Assembly (NCBI RefSeq): GCF_002869765.1 | Contig: NZ_PNOR01000001.1 | Coordinates: 160,505-224,504, forward strand | DNA from: Deinococcus planocerae | GTDB lineage: Bacteria > Deinococcota > Deinococci > Deinococcales > Deinococcaceae | Direction: 5' to 3' | Length of the DNA stretch: 64,000 nucleotides | Shown here: in pieces, positions 44,950 to 53,836 of the stretch | How the letters are laid out: every line of letters starts with the position of its first letter | How positions within the stretch are numbered: position 1 is the first letter of the stretch | The notes under the pieces: model-generated | Databases searched by the model: none | Told to the model about the DNA's origin: nothing | Seen by the model: the letters and a program-made list of their open reading frames with translations, nothing else | Translations under genes and position numbers: made by a program

Positions 44950-46351
44950 CACCTACCGGCGCACCGTCTTGCGGCCCGACTACGATTACGCCCGCGCGCA
45001 CTTGCTGCCCCACCTGTTCGACGCGCTGACCGCCCACGCCCTGATGCTGGACTCCCGGGGCGTGCCCCGCGCGGGCCAGGCCGCGGCCCGGCTGCGCGCC
45101 CTGCGCCGCGAGCCCTTTCCCCCGTACGATCCGCAGGTCGAGGACGTGTTCTTCATGGTGGACCGCCGCCTGGCGGGCGAGGACCCGGAGGCGGCGGGAG
45201 CCTTGCGCACGGCCCTGTCGCGCAACGACCTCGACACGACGGTCTACCGCCTGAGCGCCCGCGAGCGCCTGCTGCGGGCCACCCGGCGCCTGCTGGCCCT
45301 GCGCCGCACCCTGCTCGACCTCGCCGGGCGCGAGGTGGACACGGTGATGGTCGCCTATACCCACCACCAGCCCGCCCAGCCCACCACCCTGGCGCACTAC
45401 CTGTCCGGGCTGGAAAACGTCTTGTCGCGCGACACCCGGCGGATGTTCGCGGCGCTCGGGCACGTGAACCTCAGCCCGATGGGGGCGGTCGCCCTGGCCG
45501 GGACGAGTTTTCCCATCGACCGTGAGCGGACGGCGGAGTTGCTCGCCTTCGACCGGCCCATCGAGAACACCTACGACGCGGTGAGCGCCAGCGACTGGCA
45601 GGTGGACCTCGCGGCCACGGTCACGGTGGCGGCGACCACCCTCTCGCGCGCCGTGCACGACCTGCTGCTGTGGGCCTCGCGCGGCCTGCTCACGCTCGAA
45701 GACGGCCTGGTGCAGGGCAGCAGCGTCATGCCGCAAAAGCGCAACCCGGTCGCGCTGGAGCACGCCCGCACGAAGTTCAGCAAGGCGATCGGCATGACCC
45801 AGAGCGTCATTCTCAGCGCGCACAACGTGCCCTTCGGGGACATCAACGACCCCGGGCCCGACATGCAGCCCTCCCTGCACGGCATGTGGCAGGAGTTCCG
45901 GGAGGGCGTGGAGCTGCTCACGGTGGCCCTGACGAACCCGCGCATTGGCCGCGAGGCCTGGCGCCGGGAGGCCGAGTGCGGCGAGTCGGTCGTCACCGAG
46001 CTGGCCGACGCCATCGTGCGCCACCGGGGCGGCGGCTTCCGGGAGGCGCACGGGGCGGTCAAGGGCCTGCTCACGGGGCTCCACGCCGAAGGCCGCACGC
46101 TCGCCTCCCTCACCCGGCACGACCTGGAACGCCTGGGCGTGGACCTGCCCGCCGGTGAGCTCGCCGCCGCGCTCGACCCCGCCGCCTTCGTCGCCCGCCG
46201 CACCACCCTCGGGGGCCCCGCGCCCGCCGTCATGCGGGAGGCGCTCGCCGCCGCCCACGCGCGGCTGAGGGGAGACACCCTCGACCACGGGCGCGCCCGG
46301 CAACGCTTCGCAGACGCCCGGACGCGTCTGGAGGGAGGAACAGCATGGTAA
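44939..46351 (+). CDS. Argininosuccinate lyase-like protein (fumarase/aspartase superfamily)
   Basis: A 470-residue C-N lyase of the superfamily that eliminates fumarate or a similar acid from N-substituted aspartates. It aligns by eye with ArgH through VEDVFFMVDRRL, SRNDLDTTVYRL, YTHHQPAQPTTLAHYL (His pair), GAVALAGTSFPIDRERTAEL and the flexible catalytic loop GSSVMPQKRNP at about residue 260. The context is sugar import and deacetylation, not arginine synthesis, so it probably acts on another substrate. ATG 44939 overlaps the ROK gene by eleven bases, and the end overlaps the next gene by seven, showing tight coupling. Confidence 0.85.
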   Translation: MWHSTYRRTVLRPDYDYARAHLLPHLFDALTAHALMLDSRGVPRAGQAAARLRALRREPFPPYDPQVEDVFFMVDRRLAGEDPEAAGALRTALSRNDLDTTVYRLSARERLLRATRRLLALRRTLLDLAGREVDTVMVAYTHHQPAQPTTLAHYLSGLENVLSRDTRRMFAALGHVNLSPMGAVALAGTSFPIDRERTAELLAFDRPIENTYDAVSASDWQVDLAATVTVAATTLSRAVHDLLLWASRGLLTLEDGLVQGSSVMPQKRNPVALEHARTKFSKAIGMTQSVILSAHNVPFGDINDPGPDMQPSLHGMWQEFREGVELLTVALTNPRIGREAWRREAECGESVVTELADAIVRHRGGGFREAHGAVKGLLTGLHAEGRTLASLTRHDLERLGVDLPAGELAAALDPAAFVARRTTLGGPAPAVMREALAAAHARLRGDTLDHGRARQRFADARTRLEGGTAW

Positions 46352-48573
46352 AACGCCTCGGAGCCACATTTCTCGCCGCGCTCGCCTGCGGGGTCGCCGC
46401 CCAGGTGGGGCCGGGCAGCTACGGCGGCACGGTCAGCGGCCTCGACCTGATGGACGTGGACCTGATGTTCATCGGCGCCCACCCGGACGACGACGGCGGC
46501 GTGACGGCCACGCTGGCCCGCTACGTGCTCGACGGCGGTCACAAGGCCACGGTGGTCACCCTCACGGGCGGGGAGGGGGGCGGCAACGCCACCGGGCGCG
46601 AGACGGGCCGGGCGCTCGGCCTGATCCGCGAGGAGGAGGAGCGCCGCTCGCTGGGCATGGTGGGCGTGACCTCCCCGCACTTCCTGGGCCTGCGCGACTT
46701 CTACTTCACCCTCTCCGCCGAGGAGACCGAGCGCATGTGGGGCGGGCAGGCCTTCGTGTGCGACGTGGTGCGCCTCGTGCGGGTGCGCCGCCCCGAGGTG
46801 ATCGTCACCATGTGGCCGGGGCCGGGCACCCACGGGCAGCACCAGATGGCCGCGCGCGCCGCCACCCTCGCCTACACCCGTGCGGGCGACTCCGCGTACT
46901 GCCCCGAGCAGCTCAGGGAAGGCCTGCAACCCTTCACCCCCCTGAAGCTGTACTCCTACCCGGGCAGCGCGGAGGACGCCACCGTGAGGATTCCCACCGA
47001 CGAGGTATCCCGCACCGCCCGCGTCCGGTACGCCGACCTGAGGAGCGTCGCGCAGTTCAACTACCGCTCGCAGGGCTGGGACGCCACGAACACCCTGCCC
47101 GCGAAGTCCGCCAACCCCGAGACCTTCATGCTGGTGAGCTCCCGCGTGCCGGTCCCCGAGCAGGAGACTTCCCTGCTGACCGGGGCGCTGACCCCTGGCG
47201 TGGGCGCGCCCCTGGGCGTGCGGCTCCAGGCCCGGCCCGCGAGCTACGACATCGGCCAGGGCCGCCCGGCGCCCGTCGAGGTCACGCTGACGAACGCCAC
47301 CGCCCAGCCCATGACCGGCGTCCGGCTGGCCCTGGACGTGCCGGGGGGCTGGCGCGTCACCGGCACGCCGGGCGCGCGCACCCTCGCCCCCGGGGAGAGC
47401 ATGGCCCTCACCCTGCGCGTCACCGCCCCCGAGGACGCGGGGGCCGAGCGGACTCCCCTCGCCGTTCGGTACACGGCGACCCAGGCGGGGCAGGCGGTCT
47501 CCGGGCGCAACGTCACCTTCGTGCGGCCCGTCCCGCCCGTGACGGCGACCTTCGCCCCCACCTTCGACGTGGCGGGGTATCAGGCCTTCGCGCGCCAGAC
47601 CGGCACCGACTGGGTGATCGGCACCCTCCCCACCCGGTTGCCGCTGGTGCTGGGCGAGCCCACCGCCGTGACCGTCAACGTGACGAACCGCGGCGCGCAG
47701 GTCGCCAGCGGCACGCTCGACCTGAAGTTGCCGGACGGCGTGACGGTGGTCGGAAAGCCCGAGTACCGGGTCAACCCGGGGGAGACCGCCGCCGTCACCG
47801 TCCGGCTCCAGGCGACCGCCGCGGCCCTGCCCGCCGGACGGCAGAGTGCCCAGCTTCCCGTCAGCGTCACCGCGGGCGGTTTCCCCGACACCGCGACCGC
47901 GTTCCTGCTGCCCAGCCTGACGGTTCCCCGCCTCGCCACGCCGCCCCGCATCGACGGGGACCTGGGGGACCTCGCCGCCGGGGCCGCAGGCAGCCTCAGC
48001 CCCGCCGACCTGTGGTGGCGCACGAAGCCCGACTCGGAGGCCGACGCGAGCGCCGCTTTCCGGCTCGGCTACGATGATCAGTTCCTGTACGTCGGCCTGA
48101 ACGTCAAAGACGAGCTGGTCGCCTGCAACATCGCCCCCGACGACGTGAAGGCGCAACTGCGCTCGGACGCGGTCGGGATCACCGTCGATCCCGGCGGCCA
48201 GAGCCGCGACACCTCGACCACCTTGCAGGCCGCTGCGTTCCCCTGCACCACGGCGGGCTTCGGCGCGCGGGGCTTCCGTGACGCGGACGCCAACCAGGGC
48301 GTGATGGAGGAGACGGCCCCCGGCATGCAGGTGGCGTCCCGGAAGACGGACGGCGGGTACAGCATCGAGTTCCGGATTCCCTGGGCGGCGATGCCTGCCA
48401 GGCCACAGCCGGGCACGCCGCTGGGCCTGAACCTCGTCCTGTACGACGGCGACCAGCCAGACGCCCGGGTCGGCGCCAACATCAGCCAGAGCGGGCTGGC
48501 CTGGGCGGCGTTCTCCTGGGGCGGCAAACAGGCCCTGCCCTACCTGTGGCCCCGCGTGACCCTCGGCAAGTAA
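46345..48573 (+). CDS. Exported PIG-L family deacetylase with NEW3-like and CBM9-like domains
   Basis: A 742-residue protein. Residues 1-20 form a signal peptide (FLAALACGVAAQ). The PIG-L/LmbE domain (about 38-260) carries the zinc motif AHPDDD (46-50), VVTLTGGEGGGNATGRETGR and GPGTHGQHQM. These enzymes remove N-acetyl groups from amino sugars. Then come two beta-sandwich repeats like the NEW3/NPCBM-associated type (VEVTLTNATAQPMTGVRLAL; VTVNVTNRGAQVASGTLDLK). The C-terminal 190 residues (PPRIDGDLGDLAA, DDQFLYVGLNVKDE, IEFRIPWAAMP) resemble CBM9. So it should bind a carbohydrate outside the cytosol and deacylate it before uptake. An unusual domain combination. Confidence 0.85.
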   Translation: MVKRLGATFLAALACGVAAQVGPGSYGGTVSGLDLMDVDLMFIGAHPDDDGGVTATLARYVLDGGHKATVVTLTGGEGGGNATGRETGRALGLIREEEERRSLGMVGVTSPHFLGLRDFYFTLSAEETERMWGGQAFVCDVVRLVRVRRPEVIVTMWPGPGTHGQHQMAARAATLAYTRAGDSAYCPEQLREGLQPFTPLKLYSYPGSAEDATVRIPTDEVSRTARVRYADLRSVAQFNYRSQGWDATNTLPAKSANPETFMLVSSRVPVPEQETSLLTGALTPGVGAPLGVRLQARPASYDIGQGRPAPVEVTLTNATAQPMTGVRLALDVPGGWRVTGTPGARTLAPGESMALTLRVTAPEDAGAERTPLAVRYTATQAGQAVSGRNVTFVRPVPPVTATFAPTFDVAGYQAFARQTGTDWVIGTLPTRLPLVLGEPTAVTVNVTNRGAQVASGTLDLKLPDGVTVVGKPEYRVNPGETAAVTVRLQATAAALPAGRQSAQLPVSVTAGGFPDTATAFLLPSLTVPRLATPPRIDGDLGDLAAGAAGSLSPADLWWRTKPDSEADASAAFRLGYDDQFLYVGLNVKDELVACNIAPDDVKAQLRSDAVGITVDPGGQSRDTSTTLQAAAFPCTTAGFGARGFRDADANQGVMEETAPGMQVASRKTDGGYSIEFRIPWAAMPARPQPGTPLGLNLVLYDGDQPDARVGANISQSGLAWAAFSWGGKQALPYLWPRVTLGK

Positions 48574-48600
48574 GCCTCTGTTTCCCCCAAGGAGCCCCCC

Positions 48601-49848
48601 ATGCGCAAGTTCCTGACCCTGGCCCTCACCCTCGCCGCCGTTCCCAGCGCCGCCGCCGCGCCCGTCACCCTCACCTACTGGCAGTACGACTTCGCCAGCA
48701 AGGTGGACACGATGAACAAGCTCATCGCGAAGTTCGAGGCGCAGAACCCGGACATCAGAATCCGGCAGGAGACCTTCCCCTACGACGCCTACAACCAGAA
48801 GGTCGCCTCCAGCGTGCCCGCCGGTCAGGGTCCCGACGTGGTGAACCTCTTCTACGGGTGGCTCCCGCAGTACGTGGACAGCGGGTACCTCCAGCCGCTG
48901 CCCGCGCGGGACTTCCCGGTGGCCCAGATAGACAAGACCTTCGTGCCGATGGTCCAGACGAGCAAGATCGGCGGGCAGTACTACGCGCTGCCCACGTCGG
49001 TGCGCACCCTGGCGGTGTTCTACAACAAGGACCTGCTGCGGGCCTCGGGCGTGCTGACCCCGCCCCGCACCTGGGAGGACTTCATCGCCGCCGCGCAGAA
49101 GGTGGTCAAGGGGGCGCCGCCGCGCTTCACCACCCTGGGCTTCGGCATCCAGCCCGACGGGCAGGACTATCACGTGGTGCGCGAGGTGCTCGTGCGGCAG
49201 TTCGGCGGGTCGCCCTACAGCAAGGACGGCAAGCAGGTCGCCTACGACAGCGACGCGGGCCAGAAGGCCATGAGCTTCTACACCGACCTCTTCACGAAGT
49301 ACAAGCTCGGCACGCCCAACTTCTTCCCCGGCAACAACTCGTACCGCGACGCCTTCATCGCCGGGAAGGTCGGCATGATCATCGACGGCTCCTTCGCGGT
49401 GAGCACCATCCAGAAGGGCGCGAAGTTTGGCTGGGGCGTCGTGCCGCTGCCGGTCCTCAGGGGGAACGGCGTCCGCAGCAACTTCGGCTCCTACTGGGTG
49501 AACGGGATCACCAAGAACGCGAAAGGCGACAAGCTGGCGGCCTCGGTCAAGTTCCTGAAGTTCCTCACGAGCGAGGACACCCAGCGCACCTGGCTCCAGT
49601 CGGTCGGGGAGATTCCCGCGAGCCGGAAGCTGTCGAACGATCAGCAGCTCCGGCGCGATCCCGTCTACGGCCCCTTCGTGCAGGCCCTGCCTTTCGCGCA
49701 CTCGACCCTCTTCGTGGATGAGGCCGGGCAGCGCAAGGCGTGGGTGGACGCGATCAACACGGTGATCTTGCAGGGCGCCGCGCCCGCCAATGCCGTGAAG
49801 CGGGCGGCGGCGGATGAGCAGAAGATCTTGAATGGCTACTACAAGTAA
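48601..49848 (+). CDS. Sugar-type ABC transporter substrate-binding protein (SBP family 1)
   Basis: A 415-residue exported binding protein of the UgpB/MalE class. The signal peptide (FLTLALTLAAVPSAAAA) is followed by VTLTYWQYDFASKVDTMNKL, the typical opening of sugar SBPs. Further landmarks are PDVVNLFYGWLPQYVDSGYL, AVFYNKDLL and TWEDFIAAAQKV. The start ATG 48601 follows AAGGAG. It overlaps the following permease gene by 17 bases. Its ligand should be the product of the exported deacetylase just upstream (inference). Confidence 0.93.
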   Translation: MRKFLTLALTLAAVPSAAAAPVTLTYWQYDFASKVDTMNKLIAKFEAQNPDIRIRQETFPYDAYNQKVASSVPAGQGPDVVNLFYGWLPQYVDSGYLQPLPARDFPVAQIDKTFVPMVQTSKIGGQYYALPTSVRTLAVFYNKDLLRASGVLTPPRTWEDFIAAAQKVVKGAPPRFTTLGFGIQPDGQDYHVVREVLVRQFGGSPYSKDGKQVAYDSDAGQKAMSFYTDLFTKYKLGTPNFFPGNNSYRDAFIAGKVGMIIDGSFAVSTIQKGAKFGWGVVPLPVLRGNGVRSNFGSYWVNGITKNAKGDKLAASVKFLKFLTSEDTQRTWLQSVGEIPASRKLSNDQQLRRDPVYGPFVQALPFAHSTLFVDEAGQRKAWVDAINTVILQGAAPANAVKRAAADEQKILNGYYK

Positions 49849-50776
49849 GCTGCGGGGGGGGCGGCCAGCGGCCCGTGCCCCCGCCCGCACGGGCAGCCTG
49901 CGCCGCCACCAGATCCGCACGGCCTACACCTTCTTGCTGGTGCCGCTGCTGTTCTTCCTGGTGGTGCGCTTCATCCCGACCCTGATGTCCCTGCGCCTGA
50001 GCCTCTTCGACTGGAACATCCTCCGGGAGCAGCAGCCCTTCGTGGGCCTGGAGAACTACCGCACGCTGCTGGAGGACGGGCGGTTTGGCCAGGCCCTGCG
50101 CAACACCGCGCTGTACACCCTGATCGGCGTGCCCGTGCAGGTCGCCCTGGGCCTGGGCATCGCCCTGTTGCTGGGCCGCGTGCGGGCGCTGCGGGGCCTG
50201 TACCGGGCGCTGTACTTCGCGCCGTACGTGACGCCCATCGTCGCGGCGGCGTGGGTGTGGCAGTGGGTGTTCAGCCCGCAGTTCGGGCCGGTGAACACCT
50301 TCCTGGGCTGGCTGCACCTGCCCGCGCAACCTTTTCTGACCTCGCCTGGTCAGGCGCTGCCCACCACCGCCGCGCTGGTCGTGTGGCAGAACCTGGGCTT
50401 TCAGGTCGTGCTGTTCCTCGCGGGGCTGGCCGCCATTCCGCGCGTGTACTACGAGGCGGCGGAGATCGACGGGGCCAGCGGCGCCCAGGCGTTCCGCAAG
50501 ATCACCCTGCCCCTCCTGAACCCCACCATCGTCTTCAGCGTGGTGACGGGGACCATCGCCTACCTGCAACTGTTCACCCAGGTCGTGAACCTCAACTTCA
50601 CCGACCAGGGCGGGCCGCTGGGCAGCACGATGACGGTCGCGCTGTACATCTACCAGCTCGCCTTCGGGCGCTACCAGATGGGCTACGCCTCGGCGGTGAC
50701 GGTGGTGCTCTTCCTGATCATCCTCCTGATCACCCTGTTGCAGTTGCGCTTCCTGACCCGGAGGTACGACGCTTGA
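49832..50776 (+). CDS. Sugar ABC transporter permease, MalF/UgpA type
   Basis: A 314-residue inner-membrane permease with a basic N-terminus and about six helices. It shows MalF-type features: FLLVPLLFFLVVRFIPTLMS, YRALYFAPYVTPIVAAAWVW, and the coupling loop YYEAAEIDGASGAQAFRKIT with LPLLNPTIVF. It overlaps the binding-protein gene at its start, and its TGA overlaps the TTG start of the second permease. The ATPase partner (MsmX/UgpC type) is not in the window. Confidence 0.93.
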   Translation: MATTSKLRGGRPAARAPARTGSLRRHQIRTAYTFLLVPLLFFLVVRFIPTLMSLRLSLFDWNILREQQPFVGLENYRTLLEDGRFGQALRNTALYTLIGVPVQVALGLGIALLLGRVRALRGLYRALYFAPYVTPIVAAAWVWQWVFSPQFGPVNTFLGWLHLPAQPFLTSPGQALPTTAALVVWQNLGFQVVLFLAGLAAIPRVYYEAAEIDGASGAQAFRKITLPLLNPTIVFSVVTGTIAYLQLFTQVVNLNFTDQGGPLGSTMTVALYIYQLAFGRYQMGYASAVTVVLFLIILLITLLQLRFLTRRYDA

Positions 50777-51630
50777 CCGTCACCGCCGCCCCGCCGCCCC
50801 GCCGCCGGACCGACCTCCGCACGGCGCTCGCCTACCTGATCCTCACCGTGGGGGTAATCCTCACTCTCTTTCCCTTCGCCTGGATGCTGCTCACCAGCCT
50901 GAAGAGCTTCCAGGAGCTGTTCAACCTGGCCTTCCTCCCCGCCGACCCCACCCTGGACAACTACCGGCAGGTGCTCACCGAGACGCGGTTTCTCCAGTGG
51001 TTCGGCAACAGCCTGCTCGTCGCCACGGTGACGACCCTCAGCGTGCTGTTCTTCGACTCGCTGGTCGGGTACACGCTCGCCAAGTTCGACTTTCCCGGGA
51101 AGAGCCTGATCTTCATCCTGATCCTCTCCACGCTGATGATCCCGACCGAGATGCTCGTCGTCCCCTGGTTCGTGGGGGTCAGCGACCTGGGGCTCACGCG
51201 GTCGGTGCCCGGCGCGTACTTCGCGATCATGTTCCCCGGGTTGATCAGCGCCTTCGGGGTCTTTCTGATGCGGCAGTTTTTCGAGAGCCTTCCCGACGAC
51301 CTGCTGGAGGCGGCCCGCATCGACGGGATGCACGAGTTCGGCATCTTCTGGCGGGTGGCCCTGCCCCTGGTGCGCCCGGCGCTGGCGAGCCTCGCCATCT
51401 TCACGTTCCTGGGCAACTGGAACGCCTTCCTGTGGCCGCTGATCGTGATCCAGCAGCCCCAGTTCCGCACCCTGCCGGTCGGGACGGCGCTCTTCAACGG
51501 CGAGGCGGGCACCCAGTGGGGGCTGATCATGGCGGCGAGCAGCCTCGCGGTGATCCCCGTGCTGCTGGTCTTCGCGTTCTTCCAGCGGCAGATCATCGAG
51601 GGCATCGTGCTCACGGGGATGAAAGGCTAG
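50773..51630 (+). CDS. Sugar ABC transporter permease, MalG/UgpE type
   Basis: A 285-residue membrane subunit pairing with the preceding permease. The start is TTG 50773, overlapping the previous stop (TTGA); the frame is open upstream only inside the other gene. Features are LFPFAWMLLTSLKSFQELFN, the strand YTLAKFDFPGK, and the coupling loop LLEAARIDGMHEFGIFWRVA with LPLVRPALASLAIF. About six membrane helices. Confidence 0.93.
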   Translation: MTVTAAPPPRRRTDLRTALAYLILTVGVILTLFPFAWMLLTSLKSFQELFNLAFLPADPTLDNYRQVLTETRFLQWFGNSLLVATVTTLSVLFFDSLVGYTLAKFDFPGKSLIFILILSTLMIPTEMLVVPWFVGVSDLGLTRSVPGAYFAIMFPGLISAFGVFLMRQFFESLPDDLLEAARIDGMHEFGIFWRVALPLVRPALASLAIFTFLGNWNAFLWPLIVIQQPQFRTLPVGTALFNGEAGTQWGLIMAASSLAVIPVLLVFAFFQRQIIEGIVLTGMKG

Positions 51631-51793
51631 GGTGCGCTTCGGAAACCGCGACAGGGACCAGGGCGACAGGCTGCGCCGGGCCGCTTCCCGTGCCGAGACC
51701 AACGACCAACGCCGACCCCCTGGGGATGGAGGTCCGGCGGCCGGAAGACGCGAGCCCCAACCTGGGGGGAACACGCCCCACCGGAGTCTCCCT

Positions 51794-52699
51794 ATGAGGG
51801 AACTGGTTGTCCTGGGCAACGTCAACGTCGACCTGATCCTGGGACCGCTGGGCGCCTGGCCGTCGGAGGGCACGGAGGTCCTCGTCAAGCGGGGCGTCTG
51901 GCGGGTGGGCGGCAACGCGGGCAATGCCGCCGTCGCCCTCGCGGGCCTGGGAGCCCGGGCGTGCCTGGTCAGCACGGTCGGCCAGGACCTGCCCGGGGAG
52001 TGGCTGCGGGCGAACTTGCGCGGAGTGTCCGCCCTATGGCGCCCGGTTCCCGAGGCGACCTCCGTCACGGTGGCCGTCACCCACCCGGGCGGCGAGCGCT
52101 CTTTCATCACCCACCTGGGGCACCTCGCGCAGCTCGGCTGGACGGACCTGCGGGCATCGGTGCCGGCCGCGTCCCCGGTCCTGCTCGCCGGGGGGTTCCT
52201 GACCCCGGGCCTGCGCCGGGACTACCCGGCTCTCCTGCGCGAGCTGACGGGGCACGGCAGCGAGGTCGCGCTCGATCCCGGCTGGCCGGAGGGGGGGTTT
52301 ACGGGAGAGGTCCGGGCCGAAATGACCTCCTGGCTACCCCACGTGACGCACCTGCTGATCAACGAACTCGAGGCCCGCAGCCTGACCGGCGAGCTGGACC
52401 CACGGCGAGCGGCCCGCGCGCTGGTGCGCCACCTTCCTTCCGGGGGCACCGCCGTGGTGAAGCTGGGGGCCCGGGGTGCCGTGGCAACCTGCGGGGACGA
52501 GCAAAGCCACGTTCCCGCGCCGACAGTGCGGGTGATCGACACCGTCGGCGCGGGCGACATCTTCAATGCCGCTTACCTGCAAGCGCGCCTGGGAGGCGGG
52601 AACCTGCGCGCGGCGCTGGAACACGGGGTCCAGGTCGCCTCGCGGGCCATCTCCAGCTCCCCTCGCGTCTTTGTCCCTGCCGGAGGGGTGGCCTGGTGA
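51794..52699 (+). CDS. PfkB family carbohydrate kinase
   Basis: A 301-residue kinase, last gene of the ROK operon. It has the N-terminal ribokinase strand ELVVLGNVNVDLILGPLG, the sugar-binding GGNAGNAAVALAGLGA motif and the C-terminal ATP/anion-hole signature DTVGAGDIFNAAY with the catalytic Asp. ATG 51794 has GGAG seven bases upstream; upstream open frame is non-coding spacer. It should phosphorylate the imported or released sugar, trapping it for metabolism. Fructosamine kinases (FrlD) belong to the same family, so a glycated amine substrate is one possibility. Confidence 0.88.
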   Translation: MRELVVLGNVNVDLILGPLGAWPSEGTEVLVKRGVWRVGGNAGNAAVALAGLGARACLVSTVGQDLPGEWLRANLRGVSALWRPVPEATSVTVAVTHPGGERSFITHLGHLAQLGWTDLRASVPAASPVLLAGGFLTPGLRRDYPALLRELTGHGSEVALDPGWPEGGFTGEVRAEMTSWLPHVTHLLINELEARSLTGELDPRRAARALVRHLPSGGTAVVKLGARGAVATCGDEQSHVPAPTVRVIDTVGAGDIFNAAYLQARLGGGNLRAALEHGVQVASRAISSSPRVFVPAGGVAW

Positions 52700-53024
52700 C
52701 AGCTCCCAGCCCGTTGATGGAGTCTGCTGGGCGCCAGGTTGCAGCCGGGGCCGAGGGACGTCCGGCCTGGCTGGTCGGAGCGCGCTCGGCGCCAGTCCGG
52801 GTCCTGTGCTCCGCGCGCCTCGCGCCGCCCGTTCGACCCACCGGGTGAAATGCCCCGGTCAGAAGCACCGGAACGGCGAACGGCCCGAGGTTCGGCGCAC
52901 CCGGCTGGGTCAAGGAACTCCTCGCGGACGATCTGCCGTGAGCACCGGAACGCCGCGCCGCGGCGCCAGGGCCAGGCAGGAGTGCTCGCTTCCCCCCACT
53001 GCTCGCCGCCCTGGGGCGTATGCC
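52700..53024. other. Gap of about 325 bp
   Basis: No supported gene between the convergent PfkB and VapC-type genes. No clear intrinsic terminator was found for the ROK operon. Confidence 0.45.
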
Positions 53025-53447
53025 TCAGGCTTCCCCCCGGATCAGCTCCACCGCGAACGGCAGGTCGGGGAGCGTGGCCCAATTTTGTTCGGCGGTCATC
53101 ACGTCCGCCCCGAGCGTCTCCGCCGTGCCCAGGCACAGGGCGTCGCCCAGACTGAGATCGTAGGGCTTGCGCCGGGCGTAGTAGAAGCTCGCCGCCCGCT
53201 GCGCGCTCACCTCGAAAGGGACCACCGTGAGGAGCTGCCCGAGCTGGTGAATACGGGTCCGCACCTGCTCCGGGGTGAAGGTGCCGCCCGACACCAGCTT
53301 GCCCTCGACCTCGATCAGCCCAATCGTGCTGACCAGGTGCTCGCGGCGGGCGGTCGTCAAGGACCTCAGGACCCTCTCCCCTCCCCGCTCCCTGCGGATG
53401 AAGGCGGTCAGGGCACTGGCGTCGATCAGGAGTGGCCGGGCCCTCAA
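53025..53447 (-). CDS. vapC: PIN domain toxin, VapC type
   Basis: A 140-residue PIN ribonuclease. The acidic residues are in place: Asp in LLIDASALTAFIRRE, Glu in TIGLIEVEGKL, Asp in YDLSLGDALCLGTAETLGA and Asp/Glu in DVMTAEQNW. VapC toxins cut tRNA or rRNA. Its start overlaps the stop of the upstream AbrB-type antitoxin gene by four bases, the classic module layout. The adjacent divergent operon is a second toxin-antitoxin pair. Confidence 0.88.
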   Translation of the reverse strand: MRARPLLIDASALTAFIRRERGGERVLRSLTTARREHLVSTIGLIEVEGKLVSGGTFTPEQVRTRIHQLGQLLTVVPFEVSAQRAASFYYARRKPYDLSLGDALCLGTAETLGADVMTAEQNWATLPDLPFAVELIRGEA

Positions 53448-53716
53448 GGCTTCTCCCGCTGGGCCTCGGCACGCCGTTCGTCGAGAAGCTCCTGGGTGAA
53501 GTCCCGGCGGTCGTCCTCGGCCAGGCTCCCGTACAACTCCTGGGCCAACTGGTGCTTGGTGGTGATCCGGACCTGCTTGCCTTCCACCACATACAGCAAG
53601 GTGTCCCCCTCGGCCACCTCCAGGGCGTCACGCACCCCACGGGGAAGGATGGCGCGGTACTTAGGACCGAGTTGACCGGAGTACACCTGAGGTCCTTGAG
53701 GGACACTTTCTGACAT
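53444..53716 (-). CDS. vapB: AbrB/MazE-type antitoxin, VapB
   Basis: A 90-residue antitoxin. The swapped-hairpin AbrB DNA-binding domain is residues 10-55: GQLGPKYRAILPRGVRDALE with VAEGDTLLYVVEGKQVRI. The charged C-terminal tail (LAEDDRRDFTQELLDERRAE) should wrap the PIN toxin. The message appears leaderless: on the minus strand TAAAGT lies six bases before the ATG. Repeats of AGGGACACTTT overlap this promoter and the first codons, probably the autoregulatory sites. Confidence 0.85.
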   Translation of the reverse strand: MSESVPQGPQVYSGQLGPKYRAILPRGVRDALEVAEGDTLLYVVEGKQVRITTKHQLAQELYGSLAEDDRRDFTQELLDERRAEAQREKP

Positions 53717-53727
53717 AGGGACACTTT
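53699..53727 (-). promoter_or_regulatory. VapBC promoter with direct repeats
   Basis: AGGGACACTTT occurs at 53699-53709 and 53717-53727, an 18-bp period. The right copy covers the -10 box (TAAAGT on the minus strand), and the left copy lies in the first codons of vapB. Position suggests binding sites for the VapBC complex. Confidence 0.5.
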
Positions 53728-53752
53728 ATCATCTCCCCGCCCTCGCCTCACC

Positions 53753-53778
53753 CTTCTGGTAAGTGGGATTACCAGAAG
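53753..53778. promoter_or_regulatory. Inverted repeat between the two toxin-antitoxin operons
   Basis: CTTCTGGTAA (53753-53762) and TTACCAGAAG (53769-53778) are perfect ten-base arms with a six-base spacer. It lies between the divergent vapBC and mazEF-type promoters and could be an operator for either. Confidence 0.6.
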
Positions 53779-53824
53779 CTTCGCTGCGGCGATGATCGCA
53801 CCAGGCTTCCTACCGTTTTTCTGC

Positions 53825-53836
53825 TAATATGTACTG
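53825..53836 (+). promoter_or_regulatory. Leaderless promoter of the mazEF-type operon
   Basis: TAATAT at 53825-53830 is followed by six bases and then the ATG at 53837. There is no ribosome site. This places transcription start at or next to the start codon. Confidence 0.6.

Noticed and set aside
45571..49920. 1449-codon open frame on the minus strand
   Set aside because: It is antisense to the lyase, deacetylase and binding-protein genes, all with clear motifs. The composition is shadow-like.
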